Shown in pieces: positions 12,000-47,605 of a stretch of 64,000 nucleotides of DNA (position 1 is the stretch's first letter; each line of letters opens with the position of its first letter). Source of the DNA: Scylla paramamosain (lineage: Eukaryota > Arthropoda > Malacostraca > Decapoda > Portunidae). The notes beneath the pieces were generated by a model. The model searched no databases. It saw only the letters and a list, made by a program, of their open reading frames with translations, and had not been told where the DNA came from. The stretch lies in the NCBI RefSeq assembly GCF_035594125.1, contig NW_026973700.1, positions 296,001-360,000 on the forward strand, written 5' to 3'. The translations under genes and the position numbers were made by a program.

Positions 12000-12840
12000 A
12001 ATTACTTAACCACTTGGGGAAGATGACTCTTAGCAAGGCGTTAAATAATGCGTCACGGCAGCAGGGAGGTGGGTGTGGTGGCGTGTGGGTGGTGTTGGTC
12101 TGAGCGTTGTGGGGTGGTGCTGGGAGTCCTTGCTGAATGGTGTTATGTATTCTTATTCACACTTATGTTTCTTTCCTTTTCGTTGTGACAGCTATATCAA
12201 GCTTAGGGTGTTCTGTGGGGACTTCCGAGGCTTAAGATAACTGTGTCCTGTCCTCTGATGGTGAAATATACGTCTGTGCTGTACAATAGTTCTTGAAATG
12301 CCCTTGCCTGTCACTCCACTACTACGCCGCGCCCTTCAAGTCACCTCCAACAATACAATAAATAAAATACAATTAAACATTCCGGAACTGACGAAGGTAC
12401 TGAAGGAACCTCTATAATTGGACTTTTCTCATATCCAAGGCATGTTTCTTATATAATTCTCCACTAGCCTATAAGGTATAATTCATCTCTCACTTCACAC
12501 TTACTCAGGGACAGTAATTACCTTCTATTTGAGCTGTAATCGTGGAATTCTCCCGGCCCCAGCAAGCAATGCAAACATCAACAATGGCTGCCAGTTCATA
12601 TAAACGTCCTGCAAAGGGTACTGTTTTCGTCTATATATTAAATCTCTCTTTTAAACTTAGAAATTTTCTTTTTTAGCCATTAAAAATTATGAATGCTATT
12701 AATAAGTAAAGAAATATTAGGTTTATAGCTATTTCATGACTTTGCTTTGAGCCTAAATCATCTCTTTCTCTTACATATTCATCTAAGTGATACAAAATTC
12801 CAGTCCTTTTAGTAATGACTCCATTTACTAGGCATAGATA
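12000..12840. other. no gene seen
   Basis: Ordinary AT-rich non-coding sequence. I find no ORF, repeat or RNA I can support. Confidence 0.5.
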
Positions 12841-13094
12841 TTTTTTACAGCAGCGGAAAGAGGGTGGCCAACTCGGACTATATATTAATAACAGAGCTGT
12901 GTAAGATGATGGAACGGGTAATATTGAACAGGCTTATATAAGGTGGGCCATATACTCTCTGGCAATGTACATGGCTTCCTAAAAAGTCATTCCACAAGTC
13001 ATTGTTTTGTTGGGTGATTTATAAATAAGGATGCTACCTGCAGAGCTTTCGTTAATCTTAAGGGTGCCTTCGACAGGGCCAACAAAGATGTTAT

Positions 13095-13191
13095 TGTTGC
13101 GCCCATCCCTCACTCCGGGCGGGCGTGTTATCCACACGGGTATAGGTAGAGCAGCGGAGTCACACTCTGAACGCCGGGACAAGGCGCGCGT

Positions 13192-13233
<42 letters not shown>

Positions 13234-13478
13234 CCAGGCCACAAGGGAAAAACACGGGCACTATTTCCTAAGTTTATTGACAAATCCTCCGCAAGTACAC
13301 TGCTTTACAAGTTCACAGGGGCACCACAAGTCTCCCAGGGCACGTCAGGCACTCAACAGGCAGGCACACGTTGGCTTCCTCTCCGGCCACGCGTCTACGC
13401 TCTCTCTCTGTTCCCGCCTCTCCCAGTGCTACCACCTCCCACAGTGCTGCCACCCGCACCAATACCCCTGGTGTAACA
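13095..13478 (-). mobile_element. solo LTR inside the LINE
   Basis: 384 bp starting TGTTGCGCC and ending GGTGTAACA (imperfect terminal inverted repeats, TG...CA ends), flanked by TTAT at 13091-13094 and 13479-13482. Removing it restores the LINE reading frame through NKDVIMNSF. AATAAA on the minus strand (13278-13273) suggests minus orientation. It contains an (AC)n tract at 13189-13229. Duplication length and termini fit a Gypsy-type LTR; the family is not identified. Confidence 0.7.
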
Positions 13479-14998
13479 TTATTATGAATTCATTTTCAAA
13501 GGTGTCAAAGGTAGATATTTAGGATGGATCAGGGACTATTTGTACAACAGAACAGCACAGGTTTGGTTTCAAGGTGCAGTCTCCTCTGAGGAAGTCTTTG
13601 AGCTTGGAACACCACAGGGTGGAGTCCTTAGTCCAATGCTTTTCAATGCTTTAATGGACAAAATTGCGCGTTGTTCCTTCCCACAGGGCACCCAGGTCCT
13701 CATCTATGCTGACGACATGCTCCTCCAATGCGCCACACCCAGGACTCTCCAGTCAGCTCTGTCACAACTAGCAGCATTGTGTGTTCAAATGGGACTTGTA
13801 ATTAATGAATGTAAAACCAAATTTCAAGCCAAAGGGAAGGTCTCTCGACCGCCCACTGTAAATAATGTTCCCATCCCTGGAGTTCATACACACAAGTACC
13901 TGGGTGTACAGCTGAGTTTCAGGAAGTCACTCCACGCTGTACACTATGTTCGAGACCTCTGTCTGCCACGGCTAGTGCCACTTCGGCTGTAAGCAAACAG
14001 GGGCCTGGGGACTGGCATTCCAGTTCTAAGGATGTTCTATATATCTGTCGTACGGTCCATCATTGACTACGCAGCTCCTATTTTAATACAGTTTAGTGCC
14101 ACCCAGCTCTGTCCCCCTGGAGCTTGTTCAGAATGAAGCCAAGAGAATAATTTTGGGATGCCCCAGGACTGCAAGGACTGAGGTCCTCAGAGCTGAACTG
14201 CACCTGCCGAGTATTATGTGTAGGATATAGGAAATTACTTGTCGTAATGTTGGTCGGATGCTATGCACGGGCTCCGACTCTCTGAAGGGATCACTGACCC
14301 CCTGTATCGTGATCCACGGACTCCTACAACTCCATACCTCAGGAAGATCTTGGGAGTTCTTACAAGTGTAGGTATAGCCGAGGCCTGTATTAACGTTGTT
14401 ATGTCACCGCTCCAACCCTCACCGTGTCAGTGTTGATATTCACTCACTGCATCAGCCCAAGAGGGACTGGCCTCCTCATGTGCTGCAAGACATGTTCATG
14501 ACTAAATTGTCCAAGTACCCCCACGTTCAGGCTATTCATGTTTATTGTGATGGTTCAGTCAATGGCAGCAGGTCCGGATGTGGGCTGTTCATCCGCGACT
14601 ACATTTCTGCCAATCACCACACTGACACTGAGGTTTCCAGGCGGCTCCCTGCACACATGTCCTCCACTAGGGCAGAACTGTATGCTGTTCTGGAGGCGCT
14701 CCATATTGTGGCGCCTCTCCGTAAGGATATATTCTTCTTTGTTGACAGTCAGGCTGCACTGTATGCTCTCCAGTCTACCTCCCCCATGGACTGTGATCTA
14801 GTTAATAAATGTCTTGATCTCATCCACACCCTAGAAGGTGCTGGTGCCACGGTTCACTTCACCTGGATACCCTCTCATGTGGGTATCCCGCTTAATGATA
14901 AGGCAGACCGCCTTGCTCAATGTGCTTTTCAGGACGACACAGTGGACCCTGGCCCTGAGTACACTCTGGGCTATATTAAGAGTAGCATTAAGGACTTT

Positions 14999-15154
14999 GT
15001 ACATAGTAGCATTAGTGATCAGTTGTACACAGTAGCATTAGTGATCAGTTGTACATAGTAGCATTAGTGATCAGTTGTACATAGTAGCATTAGTGATCAG
15101 TTGTACATAGTAGCATTAGTGATCAGTTGTACATAGTAGCATTAGTGATCAGTT
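14999..15154 (+). repeat. six copies of a 26-bp unit within the LINE
   Basis: Copies start at 14999, 15025, 15051, 15077, 15103 and 15129, each beginning GTACA and ending GATCAGTT; nearly identical. The single ancestral copy encoded part of HSSISDQL. The five extra copies (130 bp) shift the frame. Confidence 0.93.
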
Positions 15155-15655
15155 GGAGCTTTGTTTCCATAGGCAGTAGTCTTCTCTATGTACGTGTCTC
15201 CCAGAGCTGCGCTTACACCTATGGGAGACACACTGCATCACACGACAGGGTGGCAATGAGGCTCAAATTAGGCTATAAATACTTTTGGAAAGTCAGTGCT
15301 TCTCCTGGCGTGTGCTGTGTGCTGTGTGCTGCACCAAGGGGACACACTCTGCGTCATTATGTCACGGAATGTCCTCTCATTGGTAAATTTAGGCTGCGAG
15401 GTCAACATGACTTGTATAGCCTCATTGACCATTTCATAGACTCAGCCACTCTCAGGGAAATACTCAATGAATATCCTACGTTTGGTCCCAGACTGTAGGA
15501 TATTTTTACAATAAGGTGTACAATATCTGTATTTATTTATTTAATTGTATTTTTGTAGTGTATACTATCTATTTTTATATTTTTAATACTTTACCTTTAC
15601 CTCTGGAGCCTTTGGGAAGCAGGAGTGTTTCACAGTACTCCGCACCTCTCCCCCA

Positions 15656-15659
<4 letters not shown>

Positions 15660-15731
<72 letters not shown>
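15660..15731. repeat. (CT)n microsatellite
   Basis: About 36 CT units, downstream of the LINE. Confidence 0.95.
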
Positions 15732-15735
<4 letters not shown>

Positions 15736-16285
15736 AAAAAAAAGTGGTATTAGATTATCGCACGAGGAGGAGGAAAAAAGAGAAGAAAATAAACACAAAG
15801 AAGCAATAAACCAAAAAAGAAAACAAGGCCAGCATCTTTCCTTCTTTAATTTGAATTTCTTTACTTCGTAATTTTCTTATCTGGCGCAGTCCTTATATAT
15901 GCATTAATTTCACTAGTACAACATTAATGAAGAGGAGGAGGAGGGGGAACAATCATATGCATTTCATAGCTAGAACCTTAACTTTCCTTCCTCCTCTCTT
16001 TTCTTATTTAATCATTCTTTTCACTAATAAGGAGAAGGAGCAGATAAACATGAAAGTAGGAAGAATAATGGCGTTCGGTAATAAGGAGAGTCTGCTTCCT
16101 CCCCTCTTTCTTCACATTTCATTCCTCCTTTCCTTATTTGATAATTTCCTTTGCTAACGCAGAAGGAAAAGGAGGAGAAGGAGTTAAACATGAAAAAAGA
16201 AGAAAAAAGAGGCGTGTGTTTTGTCCTTTCTTTCTTTACTTCATTCTTTCCTCCCCTGCCTGGCGCCTCTCTCTCTCTCTTATAG

Positions 16286-38738
<22,453 letters not shown>

Positions 38739-38782
38739 GTGGGAAGAGCCAACGGATTTGTTTGTTTTGTTTATTTATGGGG

Positions 38783-38900
<118 letters not shown>

Positions 38901-39539
38901 AGGTTAGGTGAAGTGAGGTGAGGTGAAGAGTCAGTTTAGGTGAAGTAATAAGAAGAGTTGGGTGATACTGAAGTAATATTAACGTCTTCATCTGAGGGTT
39001 AGGTTAGGTTTAGGTTCACTCAGCTCATTGATCTCCTTGGTGATCCCTTCATTGTGTAGACGATGAGTTGCAAAGGCACTGTACTTTGCCCAGAAATAAA
39101 CAGTATCTGGAAATGAGTAGGATGTTTGGTGGTGTGTGTGGCAGGGAGACTGTTCAACATAAGTTCAACATGAGTTCTCCCTTCTATCAGTTTAATGAAA
39201 GCTGTGAGGGTTTCCAAGAGTGTGTTCACCACTAGTACTGACTGAACAGAGGTGATGTGAAGGGTGAGGTGGTGTGTGGCAGGGTGGGCTGTTGACAGTT
39301 TCACAAGGATTCTACAGTTTAGCGAAAGTTATTGGTATTTTCAAGAACTTGTTCAATTTTTTAATTGATTGAACAAAGAGTTTATACCTTCCACTTACAG
39401 TCTTTTATGGAAAATATTGCAGTTTCCAAGTGTTATTTCATGAATATAGTCATTCCCAAACACTGCCATCCCAGCAGTAAAAAGATCATCCTCAAGATTC
39501 TGATTAAAATAATCTGTTGCCTGTGAAAAACAGTCATGA

Positions 39540-39910
39540 TGTGAGAACATAGAACACTTCTTACACAATACACAAGGACTGGTGCAGGAAGCCATCTGGC
39601 CTACATGTGGCAGTCCCTGTTTGAAGCACACCTGCCTGTTTCCACCTGTCATCCCCATCCATTCATGTGTCTAATCTCCTTTCAAAGCTCCCTAATGACT
39701 CAGCACTAACAACCTGATTCTTGAGTCCCTTCCATTCATCCACCATTCTGTTTGAGAACCAATTTTTTCCAGTCCTTTTTTAAGTATAACTTTTTTTTTC
39801 AAGCTTGAATCCATTATCTCTTATCATCTCCATCCATACATTTATCTCATCTTTTAAAGCTCCCTAATGACTCAGCACTAGCAACCCGATTCCTGTGTCC
39901 ATTCTGTCCA
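39540..39910 (-). mobile_element. CR1-like LINE 3' end, two partial copies
   Basis: TGCAGGAAGCCATCTGGCCTAC and CCATTCTGTTTGAGAACCAA match the 18830 and 58330 fragments; a second partial copy (CATCTCCATCCATACATTTA..., GCTCCCTAATGACTCAGCAC) follows at 39825. Confidence 0.7.
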
Positions 39911-41091
39911 CCCAGCACTGTTTGACAAGGTGCATTTAGAAGTGCTATTCATTAGGTGCGCTATCTCTGTGTGTACTTTATTTCCGTGCACCAGTCTTGC
40001 ATCTTGTTGCTCTTGTGCTGCTCATACCACAACACTTTTGTAACGTGTCTTTTTCTCTCTCTCCTCAGATTTAAGGTACATGTCGCATTCTTACTCACAG
40101 CAGCAGCGTGATTTGTCCGAGAGGGAAAAACAAAGAAAAGAAAATGTGAAAAATGTTAAAAATATATCTTTCAAGAGAAAGAAAAATTAAAAACGTGAAA
40201 ATGTGAATAAAAGTAAAAAATAAAGAAGAAAAATAAGATATTGTAATACAATTATGTATGTGTGTGAAAACCGTAACGTAAAAAATAAAACAGAAAAAAG
40301 GAAATAAAAAAAATAGTAAAATGATGTATATCAATGGGAAAAACGGAACTTGAAAAGGAAAAAAAAAAGGAAAAAAAAAAATTCAAAATTATTGAAGCAT
40401 GTGTGAAAAAAAAGTTAATTTGATGAAGAGGATAAATTAGCTTTTTTTCCTGCATAAACTTGAGCCTTGCTTTTCATGCGGCAAGAAAAACAAAGTAAAA
40501 CAATGGACGTGTTTGTAAAAAAAAAATGCAAAGAAAAAGAAAAAAAAATGTAACAATTATGGATGGATTCATCCAAGAGAATGAAATTACACAAAGGAAA
40601 ACGAAAATACGAAGAAATGTCAAAAAGATATGTGAAGAAAATCATTAAATAAAAAAACGCTAAAAAGAAAAAAAAAGAAGAAAAAGAAGAAGAATATTTT
40701 ATAATAAAATTATGTATATAAGTGTGAAAACCTTAGCTTGTTCAAGAGGATGAAATAAAGAAAAGAAAAAAAGAGAATATATGTTCCTGAATATATGTAT
40801 ATAGTTTGTGTAAAAAAAGAAACTTGAAGAATAAAAAAAAATGAAATAAAAAAATAAAAAAAATATAAAAAAGTAATTTAAAGAGAATAAGGAAAAAAAA
40901 GATAAACAAAAATAAAAAGAAACAGGTGCTAAGATTATGGATGGATGCGTGAAAAACTTACTTGATGAAGAAGATAAATTGTCTTTTTTTTTTTTATCCT
41001 GCATGAGTCTGAGCCTTGCCTTTTATGCAGCACCAACATTATTGCGGTGGAAAAATGCGAAATAAAGGAAAAAAAAATATAGTAAATATTT

Positions 41092-41219
<128 letters not shown>

Positions 41220-42399
41220 AAGAGGATTAAAAATAAAAGAAAACGAAAGAAAGAAGAAAATAAGCAGTAAAATAACGGATTGATATGTGAAAAAATATAA
41301 AGAAAAAAGAAAAATCATGTACCCTAATTAGGGATGTTTGTGAGAAAAGGGTTACTTGTGTGAGACGACGAAATAAAACAAAGAAACAGGAAAACAAAGA
41401 AAAGGGGAAACATATGACTTACTGATGAGCAAAAAAACAAACTGAAACGTGAAAAGAATAAATAAAAATAAAAGAGCACAATCTTGCAATACAGTTACGT
41501 ATGTATATAAGTGTGAAAGTCGTAAGTTGTCCAGAAGGATGACATGAAGAAAAGAAAAAAAATAATGTTGTAGAAAAATATGTATATAGTATGTGTGAGT
41601 TAATCATGATGAAAAAGAATAAAGGAAAAAAGAATAAAATAAAAGGAAAAAATAAAAACACGTAACTTGAAAAATAAAGAACAAAAGATATATTTGTAAA
41701 CAAGACGTAAATGTAAAAGAAAATACAAAAAAAAAAAAAAAAGGAAAATGCGCACTGTAATTATGGATGTTTGCGTGAAAAGCGAAACTTGTTGAAGAGG
41801 ATGAAATATAACAAAGAAGAAAGAAAAATGCAGTAAAATTACGTATATATGTCTGAGAAATGTAAATTGAAAAGGATAAAAAAATAACGAAAAAAAGAAA
41901 AAAAAGAGACATTAATGGATGTACGAGTATGTGTGAAAAACTTAACATGATGAAGAGGATAAAAGTATTTTTAACAAAAGAAATTGGTGTCTTGTTTTTC
42001 ATGCACTAACAACATTATTTCTTTGAAAAAAAAAAAAAACATGCCATGAAATTAAAAGGGAAAAAAAGAAAAGTGTAGTAAAAAAATGAATGCATATGTG
42101 AAAATAACAATTTCTCGAAGAGAACAACAAAAAGATTAAAAAGCATGAAAAAATAAATATATAGTAAAAAGAAAATATTTATATAAGAGAGAAAAAGACA
42201 ATTTGTTCAAGAGAATGAAATGAAGAAAAAAAAAAAGAAAGAAAAAATCAACTTCAACAAAAATTATTTAGGAAGTATGTGCAAAAAACTAAATAAAAAA
42301 TGAAATAAATAAATAAATAAATAAATAAAAACAAATAAAGAAAAAAAAATAGAAAAATAATGAAAGTAAAAATGAAAAAATATATTGTAATAAAATTAA

Positions 42400-42532
<133 letters not shown>

Positions 42533-42534
42533 TA

Positions 42535-42579
42535 ATAATAATATTATTATTATTATACCCATTAATACTTCTACTACTA

Positions 42580-42610
<31 letters not shown>

Positions 42611-42761
42611 AAAATAACGGATTCATATGTGAAAAATATAAAGAAAAAAGAAAAATCATCTACATAGTAGCAGTAGTGGTAGTAGCAGTAGTAGTGGTAG
42701 TAGAAGTATTAATGGGTAGTAGAAGTATTAATGGGTATGATAATAATAATATTATTATTTG
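42535..42761. repeat. inverted repeat, arms about 75-95 bp, spacer about 55 bp
   Basis: Left arm 42535-42610 (ATAATATTATT, ACCCATTAATACTTCTAC, then ACT repeats) is the reverse complement of 42666-42761. The right arm has a 19-bp tandem duplication (GTAGTAGAAGTATTAATGG). The spacer resembles A-rich repeat sequence at 41272. Confidence 0.9.
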
Positions 42762-42771
42762 ATAACATATT

Positions 42772-43062
42772 GCCCCTTGCATCTCTCACCTCCCGTGGGA
42801 GGCACAGGGAGGTGTTGCTCTCTCACCTCCCGTGGGCAGCTCCGTCACCTCCGTCACCTATTGTGTGTTTGTTAGGCACGTTAGGCCCACGTGGTGACGA
42901 AGCTCCATCACCACGTGGTGTTGTGTGCTTGTTAGGCACACGTGGCGATGGAGAGGATGCCCTTGAAGTTTCTTGTGAGTTCTGAGTGGGGTTTGAACCC
43001 CGGCGTCCCTCACTCAAAACTCCAAAGTCCATCACTCTACCCACTGGGCCACGAGGACCCAT
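42772..43062 (-). mobile_element. tRNA-derived SINE
   Basis: The minus strand starts GGGTCCTCGTGGCCCAGTGG with an A box TGGCCCAGTGG (43051-43041) and a B box GGTTCAAACCC (43000-42990), then a non-tRNA body with CACGTGTGCCTAACAAGCAC and the CACGGGAGGTGAGAGA motif twice. Confidence 0.75.
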
Positions 43063-43426
43063 AATAGTGGGTGTAAGGTTGGGGTATTTCCCCGTATTGT
43101 TTTCACGTCACTAAATATCACTGTAGCTTAATGATACTTTTTGTGTAGATGCGTACTGTCGTGAAACATGTTCATGAGGAGTTACAACCAGATTTATGTA
43201 AAAGAAAAAAATAGAAAAATAAAAATATGTAAAATAGAAGATGGTCTTGCTTATTGCAACATAACTCTTCAACATTTTAATTCAGTCAGTGTTTGAAGTA
43301 GTTCGTCATGCAGGGGAGCATTTTTTCTAGGTCTGTCAATAACTACTTCTTTAACAAGTCGTCGTAAAATTAATATTTATTAGAATAATTATTAGAAAAC
43401 TTTTTTATTCGTATGAAAATATTTTC

Positions 43427-43826
43427 TTAAATGTTTTTTTTATTTTGATAGAAAAAAAAAAAAGGGTCAGTGTCGATCATAGAGCATTTATCTATAAACA
43501 ACAACAAAAAGTATGAAAAGCTGTTGATGAATGTGAAGGACGTGTGAGCAAGAGTGCAAATGTCTGCATCTCCAGAAAACGGCGCCTGCCCCTCGCTCTG
43601 CTGGCTGCTTGCCTCGCACTTTTCTCTTGGCGGGTGTTTCATCGTGCCATCCAGTACATGCAGGCGTCTCAAAGTGTTTGCTGAGACAGGTGTGCCAGTG
43701 TCGCTGTAGACATTGCTCTCTGTGTGCCCAGGCCTGAGATGTGACGCTGCCTGTGCCGCGGCAAAGTCCACCCTTGCTTTCATGGCTCTCTTGTGTTGCG
43801 CAAGAGAACCAAATGTTGTGGTGCAC
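43427..43826 (-). CDS. unknown GC-rich ORF island
   Basis: Two overlapping minus-strand frames are open for over 100 residues. One starts MKARVDFAAAQAASHLRPGH; the other has HWHTCLSKHFETPACTGWHD. GC content is far above the surrounding A-rich repeats. No family recognised; probably a piece of a gene or transposon. Confidence 0.25.
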
Positions 43827-43897
43827 GGACTCCTTGTCTTTTGGCTTTTGTTACCTGGACATCACAGTACATACATGTGTACTTAGTGAAGTATAAA

Positions 43898-44003
<106 letters not shown>

Positions 44004-45454
44004 CAATTATGTGCATAATTATAAAAACCGTAACTTGCTCAGGAGGATGAAAGAAAGGAAAGAAAAACGTTGAAGAAAAATATGCATATATCATGTGTGA
44101 AAGAAAAAACTTGATCATGAAAAAAATAAAGAAAAGAAATAAATATAAGATAACACAAGTTAAAAAGAATGAAAAACGTAACTTAGTTAAAAAAAAAAAG
44201 AAAAAAGAAAAATTCAAAGAAAAAGTAAAATACGTGCTGTAATAATATTATCGATGTTTGTGTGGAAAGCGTAACTTGATCAAGAGGATAAAACAAAAAC
44301 AAAAAAAAAAAAAATAGGAAAAAAGAAGGTAGTAAAATTATGTATGGAAAACAAAACCTGAAAATTACAAAAAAGAAAAGAAAAAAGAAAAACAATAAGA
44401 TATGCAGTAAAATTAAGGATGCCTGTGTGAAAAAGAAAGACAGCGTGAAGAAGAAGATTAATTGTGTGTTTTCCTAGAAGAATGTGAGCCTTGCTTGTCA
44501 CGCAGGAAGAACATTTTCTCTGTGAAATAAAAAAAAAAACACGAAAAAAAGAAAATAATGTATTAAAATTTTACATATGTGTGTGAAAAACGTTCCCCAA
44601 AAAGAATTAAAACAGGAAAAGAAAAACCAACAAAATATAAACCAAAATAATGGATGCATTTGTGAAAAAATAAAGGAAATAAATACGCAATGTGGATGTT
44701 TGTGTGAACAGCGGGATTTGTCCGAGAGGGAAAACAAGGAAAAGAAAATGTGAAATATGTGAAAAATATATCTTTCAAGAGAATGAAAAAATAAAAACGT
44801 GAAAATGTGAATAAAAAAAATAATAAAGAAGAAAAACAAGATATTGTAATACAATTATGTATGTGTGTGAAAACCGTAACGTAAAAAAATAAAACAAAAA
44901 AAAAATTAAAAAAATTAGTAAGGTTATGTATATCAATGGGAAAAACGGAACTTGAAAAGGACAAAAAAGAAAAAGGAAAAAAAATGTAGTAAAATTATTG
45001 AAGCATGTGTAAAAAAAGTTAATTTGATGGAGAGGATAAATTAACTTTTTTTCCTACATAAACTTGAGCCTTGCTTTTCATGCGGCAAGAAAAACAAATG
45101 TAAAACAATGGACGTGTTTGTAAAAAAATGCAAAGAAAAAAAAAATGTAACAATTATGGATGGATTCATCCAAGAGAATGAAATTACACGAAGGAAAACG
45201 AAAATACGAAGAAATGTGAAAAAGATATGTGAAGAAAATCATTAAATAAAAAAACGCTAAAAAGATAAAAAAAAAAAAAAAAAAAAGAAGAAGAATATCT
45301 TATAATAAAATTATGTATATAAGTGTGAAAACCGTAGCTTGTTCAAGAGGATGAAATAAAGAAAAAAAAAAAGAGAATATATGTTCCTGAATATATGTAT
45401 ATAGTGTGTGTAAAAAAAAGAAACTTGAAGAATAAAGAAAAAAATGAAATAAAA

Positions 45455-45960
45455 AACATCTTTCCCGACTGTTAACTTGGTGTACTCTTCAGGAATAACA
45501 TAGCCAGTGCGAGTCAGGGGAATTGGAGGAGCTTGTTGAGCGTCCTGTCGTCACTGCCGCACGTAGCGGCTCGTAGTAGATGTGGACGGCACATGAGCCA
45601 GTGAATGTTCATCCACTTTTGACAAAACGTTAGCCACCAAAGCACGAGAACATTCTTGAGTAGAAGTAGCATCAGCTTTCAGCTCGCCCATGGCCTCCCT
45701 CGACTTCACAGCCGCAGCAGTCGTGGAATGATTGTGCCCGTTCGCACTTTCACGATAGTGAAGGTTTCATCCCCTACTGTTGTGTGAACAAGAGCCTTGC
45801 ATGCAGTAGCCTCACATCGCCAGTATTGCTTGGTTCCATCGGCGTTTTTCTTCTGTGCAGCGTAGATGAAGTTAAGATCATCAACAAGCTTTTCCCTGCC
45901 ACGCCTTGATGGGATTGTGTGCGGCATGTTGCTCTGACTGTGGTGGCCCACGTACTGAAA
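45455..45960 (-). pseudogene. FLYWCH zinc-finger transposon-type ORF fragment
   Basis: The minus strand encodes TIPSRRGREKLVDDLNFIYA, KQYWRCEATACKALVHTT and then, after a one-base frameshift, NGHNHST. Together these give the FLYWCH signature (Tyr-Trp-x-Cys, a second Cys, His-x-His). Downstream the frame reads AAAVKSREAMGELKADATST and ends with PPIPLTRTGYVIPEEYTKL, with one TGA near 45540. FLYWCH fingers of this layout commonly accompany Mutator-like transposases; no transposase core is present here. It lies exactly at the end of the A-rich field. Confidence 0.65.
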
Positions 45961-46050
45961 AGTGAAAATAGAAAACCGAACCAGTGAACGGTAGTCAAGC
46001 TAACAACCTGATGTATCAAATCATGATTCGAACAACACACTCACACAACA

Positions 46051-46085
<35 letters not shown>

Positions 46086-46148
46086 TGGTCGGATCTTATC
46101 GTAGTAATGGAGTTTCGTAACTAACGCGACAAAAATACAGCCAAGGGA

Positions 46149-46257
46149 ACGAATCACCCTAGGGGACAAATAACCCTAGGGTTCCAATCCTCCAGGGATG
46201 AATACCCCGGGGATGAAGCAACCGGGACATTTCACCCGGGGACGAATCACCCTAGAA
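46149..46257. repeat. seven 14-17-bp units with palindromic cores
   Basis: Each unit has the form NNGAATCACCC[TA/CG]GGGG: the cores read CCCTAGGG, CCCTAGGG, CTCCAGGG, CCCCGGGG, AACCGGGA, CCCGGGG and CCCTAG. Unit flanks vary, but the spacing of the self-complementary core is regular. Confidence 0.8.
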
Positions 46258-46259
46258 CC

Positions 46260-46290
<31 letters not shown>

Positions 46291-46407
46291 ATGGTGGTGG
46301 TGATGGTAATATTGATAATAGTAGTAGTAGTAATAGTAGTAGTAGTAGTGATGGTGGTGGTGGTGGTGGTAGTAATATTGATAATAATAGTAGTGTAGTA
46401 GTAGTAA

Positions 46408-46451
<44 letters not shown>

Positions 46452-46481
46452 ATGGTGGTGATGATGGTGTTAGTAATATCG

Positions 46482-46536
<55 letters not shown>

Positions 46537-46572
46537 CAGTAATAGTAGTAGTAGTGGCAGCAGCAGCAGCAT
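46258..46572. repeat. (GTA)n/(GTG) trinucleotide array
   Basis: About 100 interrupted GTA, GTG and ATG triplets. The poly-Tyr/poly-Leu frames across it are artefacts. Confidence 0.93.
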
Positions 46573-47109
46573 ATGTTTGTTAATGGAATCGGCAGCGATA
46601 AGGTCATCTCCCCCATCCTAACAAAATAATACAACGGTAATCGGTAATAAATCATCAATGAAGTTTCACATTACAATAGCCTGTAACATGGAGTCATAAA
46701 TATTCCTCATATCACATCATTAAGTCGTTAATAATAACAAAAACTTAACTATTGTAATATACAATTATATATAACACAAAAATAAAACGAACATCCCCCG
46801 TAACATTTCATAAACCACAATACAAAAATAACAAGCCTGACTGCCCAGTTCTCTTGCAGCGCTTTTATTTATTTATTTTTTTTTTTTTTCTGTAGTGTTA
46901 TTAATCCCCAACCTATATTCGTGCGGCCCTATGCACTGTTTTGTAACCAACCTTTCTTTAATAAACTGTTAAACTGCGACTGATGTACAGGCACAGTACA
47001 AGGTTTTCGGTACAGGTCAGAGTACGTTTCAGAAAAGATGGGATTGCTATTTTTGCTGTTCGAACTTTCTTAGGTTTCGAGACGTGAGCTCGAGGCGATG
47101 AAGGGTCGA

Positions 47110-47562
47110 GCCTGAGGGACTTCCCATTTTTCAGTGTGTGTGTCGTGGTGGCGAGGAGCGGTGGTGTAGCTTCCTTTGGCTGCTGCTGCTCCTGCTCCTC
47201 CTTTCTTTTCCCTCTTTAGTCTTTTTTAACGCTTGTCCTCGTGTCCCTCTTCCTCCTCGTTGCCTTTCCATCGTTATCGTTATCATCATCCTCGCCCTCT
47301 CCGCTGGCTTTGTGTTCCTCACCTTACATCTGCAGATGGGGCTCACATTCCTCTTCCTTTTTCTGCTGATTCAACGCTTCTCGATTTTAGTTTTCTTTCT
47401 CCTCGTTCTCATCTTTTATCTTGTCCTCCACCACTCCTCTCCACACGAACAAGGACACACACACGCCACACTGTCACTGTCGATCCGGTGTCATTGCAAC
47501 GTCTTGTTCAGGTGAGTTTCAAGCCTTGTATTAAACAGTGGAAGTTTGCTTATCTCGTTGCA

Positions 47563-47605
<43 letters not shown>

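Larger units (their letters stand above)
12840..15500 (+). mobile_element. non-LTR retrotransposon (I-superfamily-like, RT + RNase H), degenerate
   Basis: RT blocks in order: MMERVILNRL near 12905, AFVNLKGAFDRANKDV (13045-13092), TPQGGVLSPMLFNALMDK, then YADDM near 13707 and KYLGVQ. From 14000 the frame is broken but still readable (PRTARTEVLRAELHLPSI). An RNase H domain follows at 14500-14940 with DGS, RAELYAV, FVDSQAAL and WIPSHVGIPLNDKADRLA, i.e. the catalytic D-E-D-D set. The tail has a CCHC-like knuckle (CVLC...H...C, about 15330-15385). An RNase H after RT points to the I/R1 group. Broken by a solo LTR (13095-13478), a 26-bp repeat expansion (14999-15154) and several frameshifts, so inactive. 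Confidence 0.85.

Noticed and set aside
46252..46658. Poly-Leu and poly-Tyr ORFs
   Set aside because: Trinucleotide repeat artefacts without start context or splice sites.
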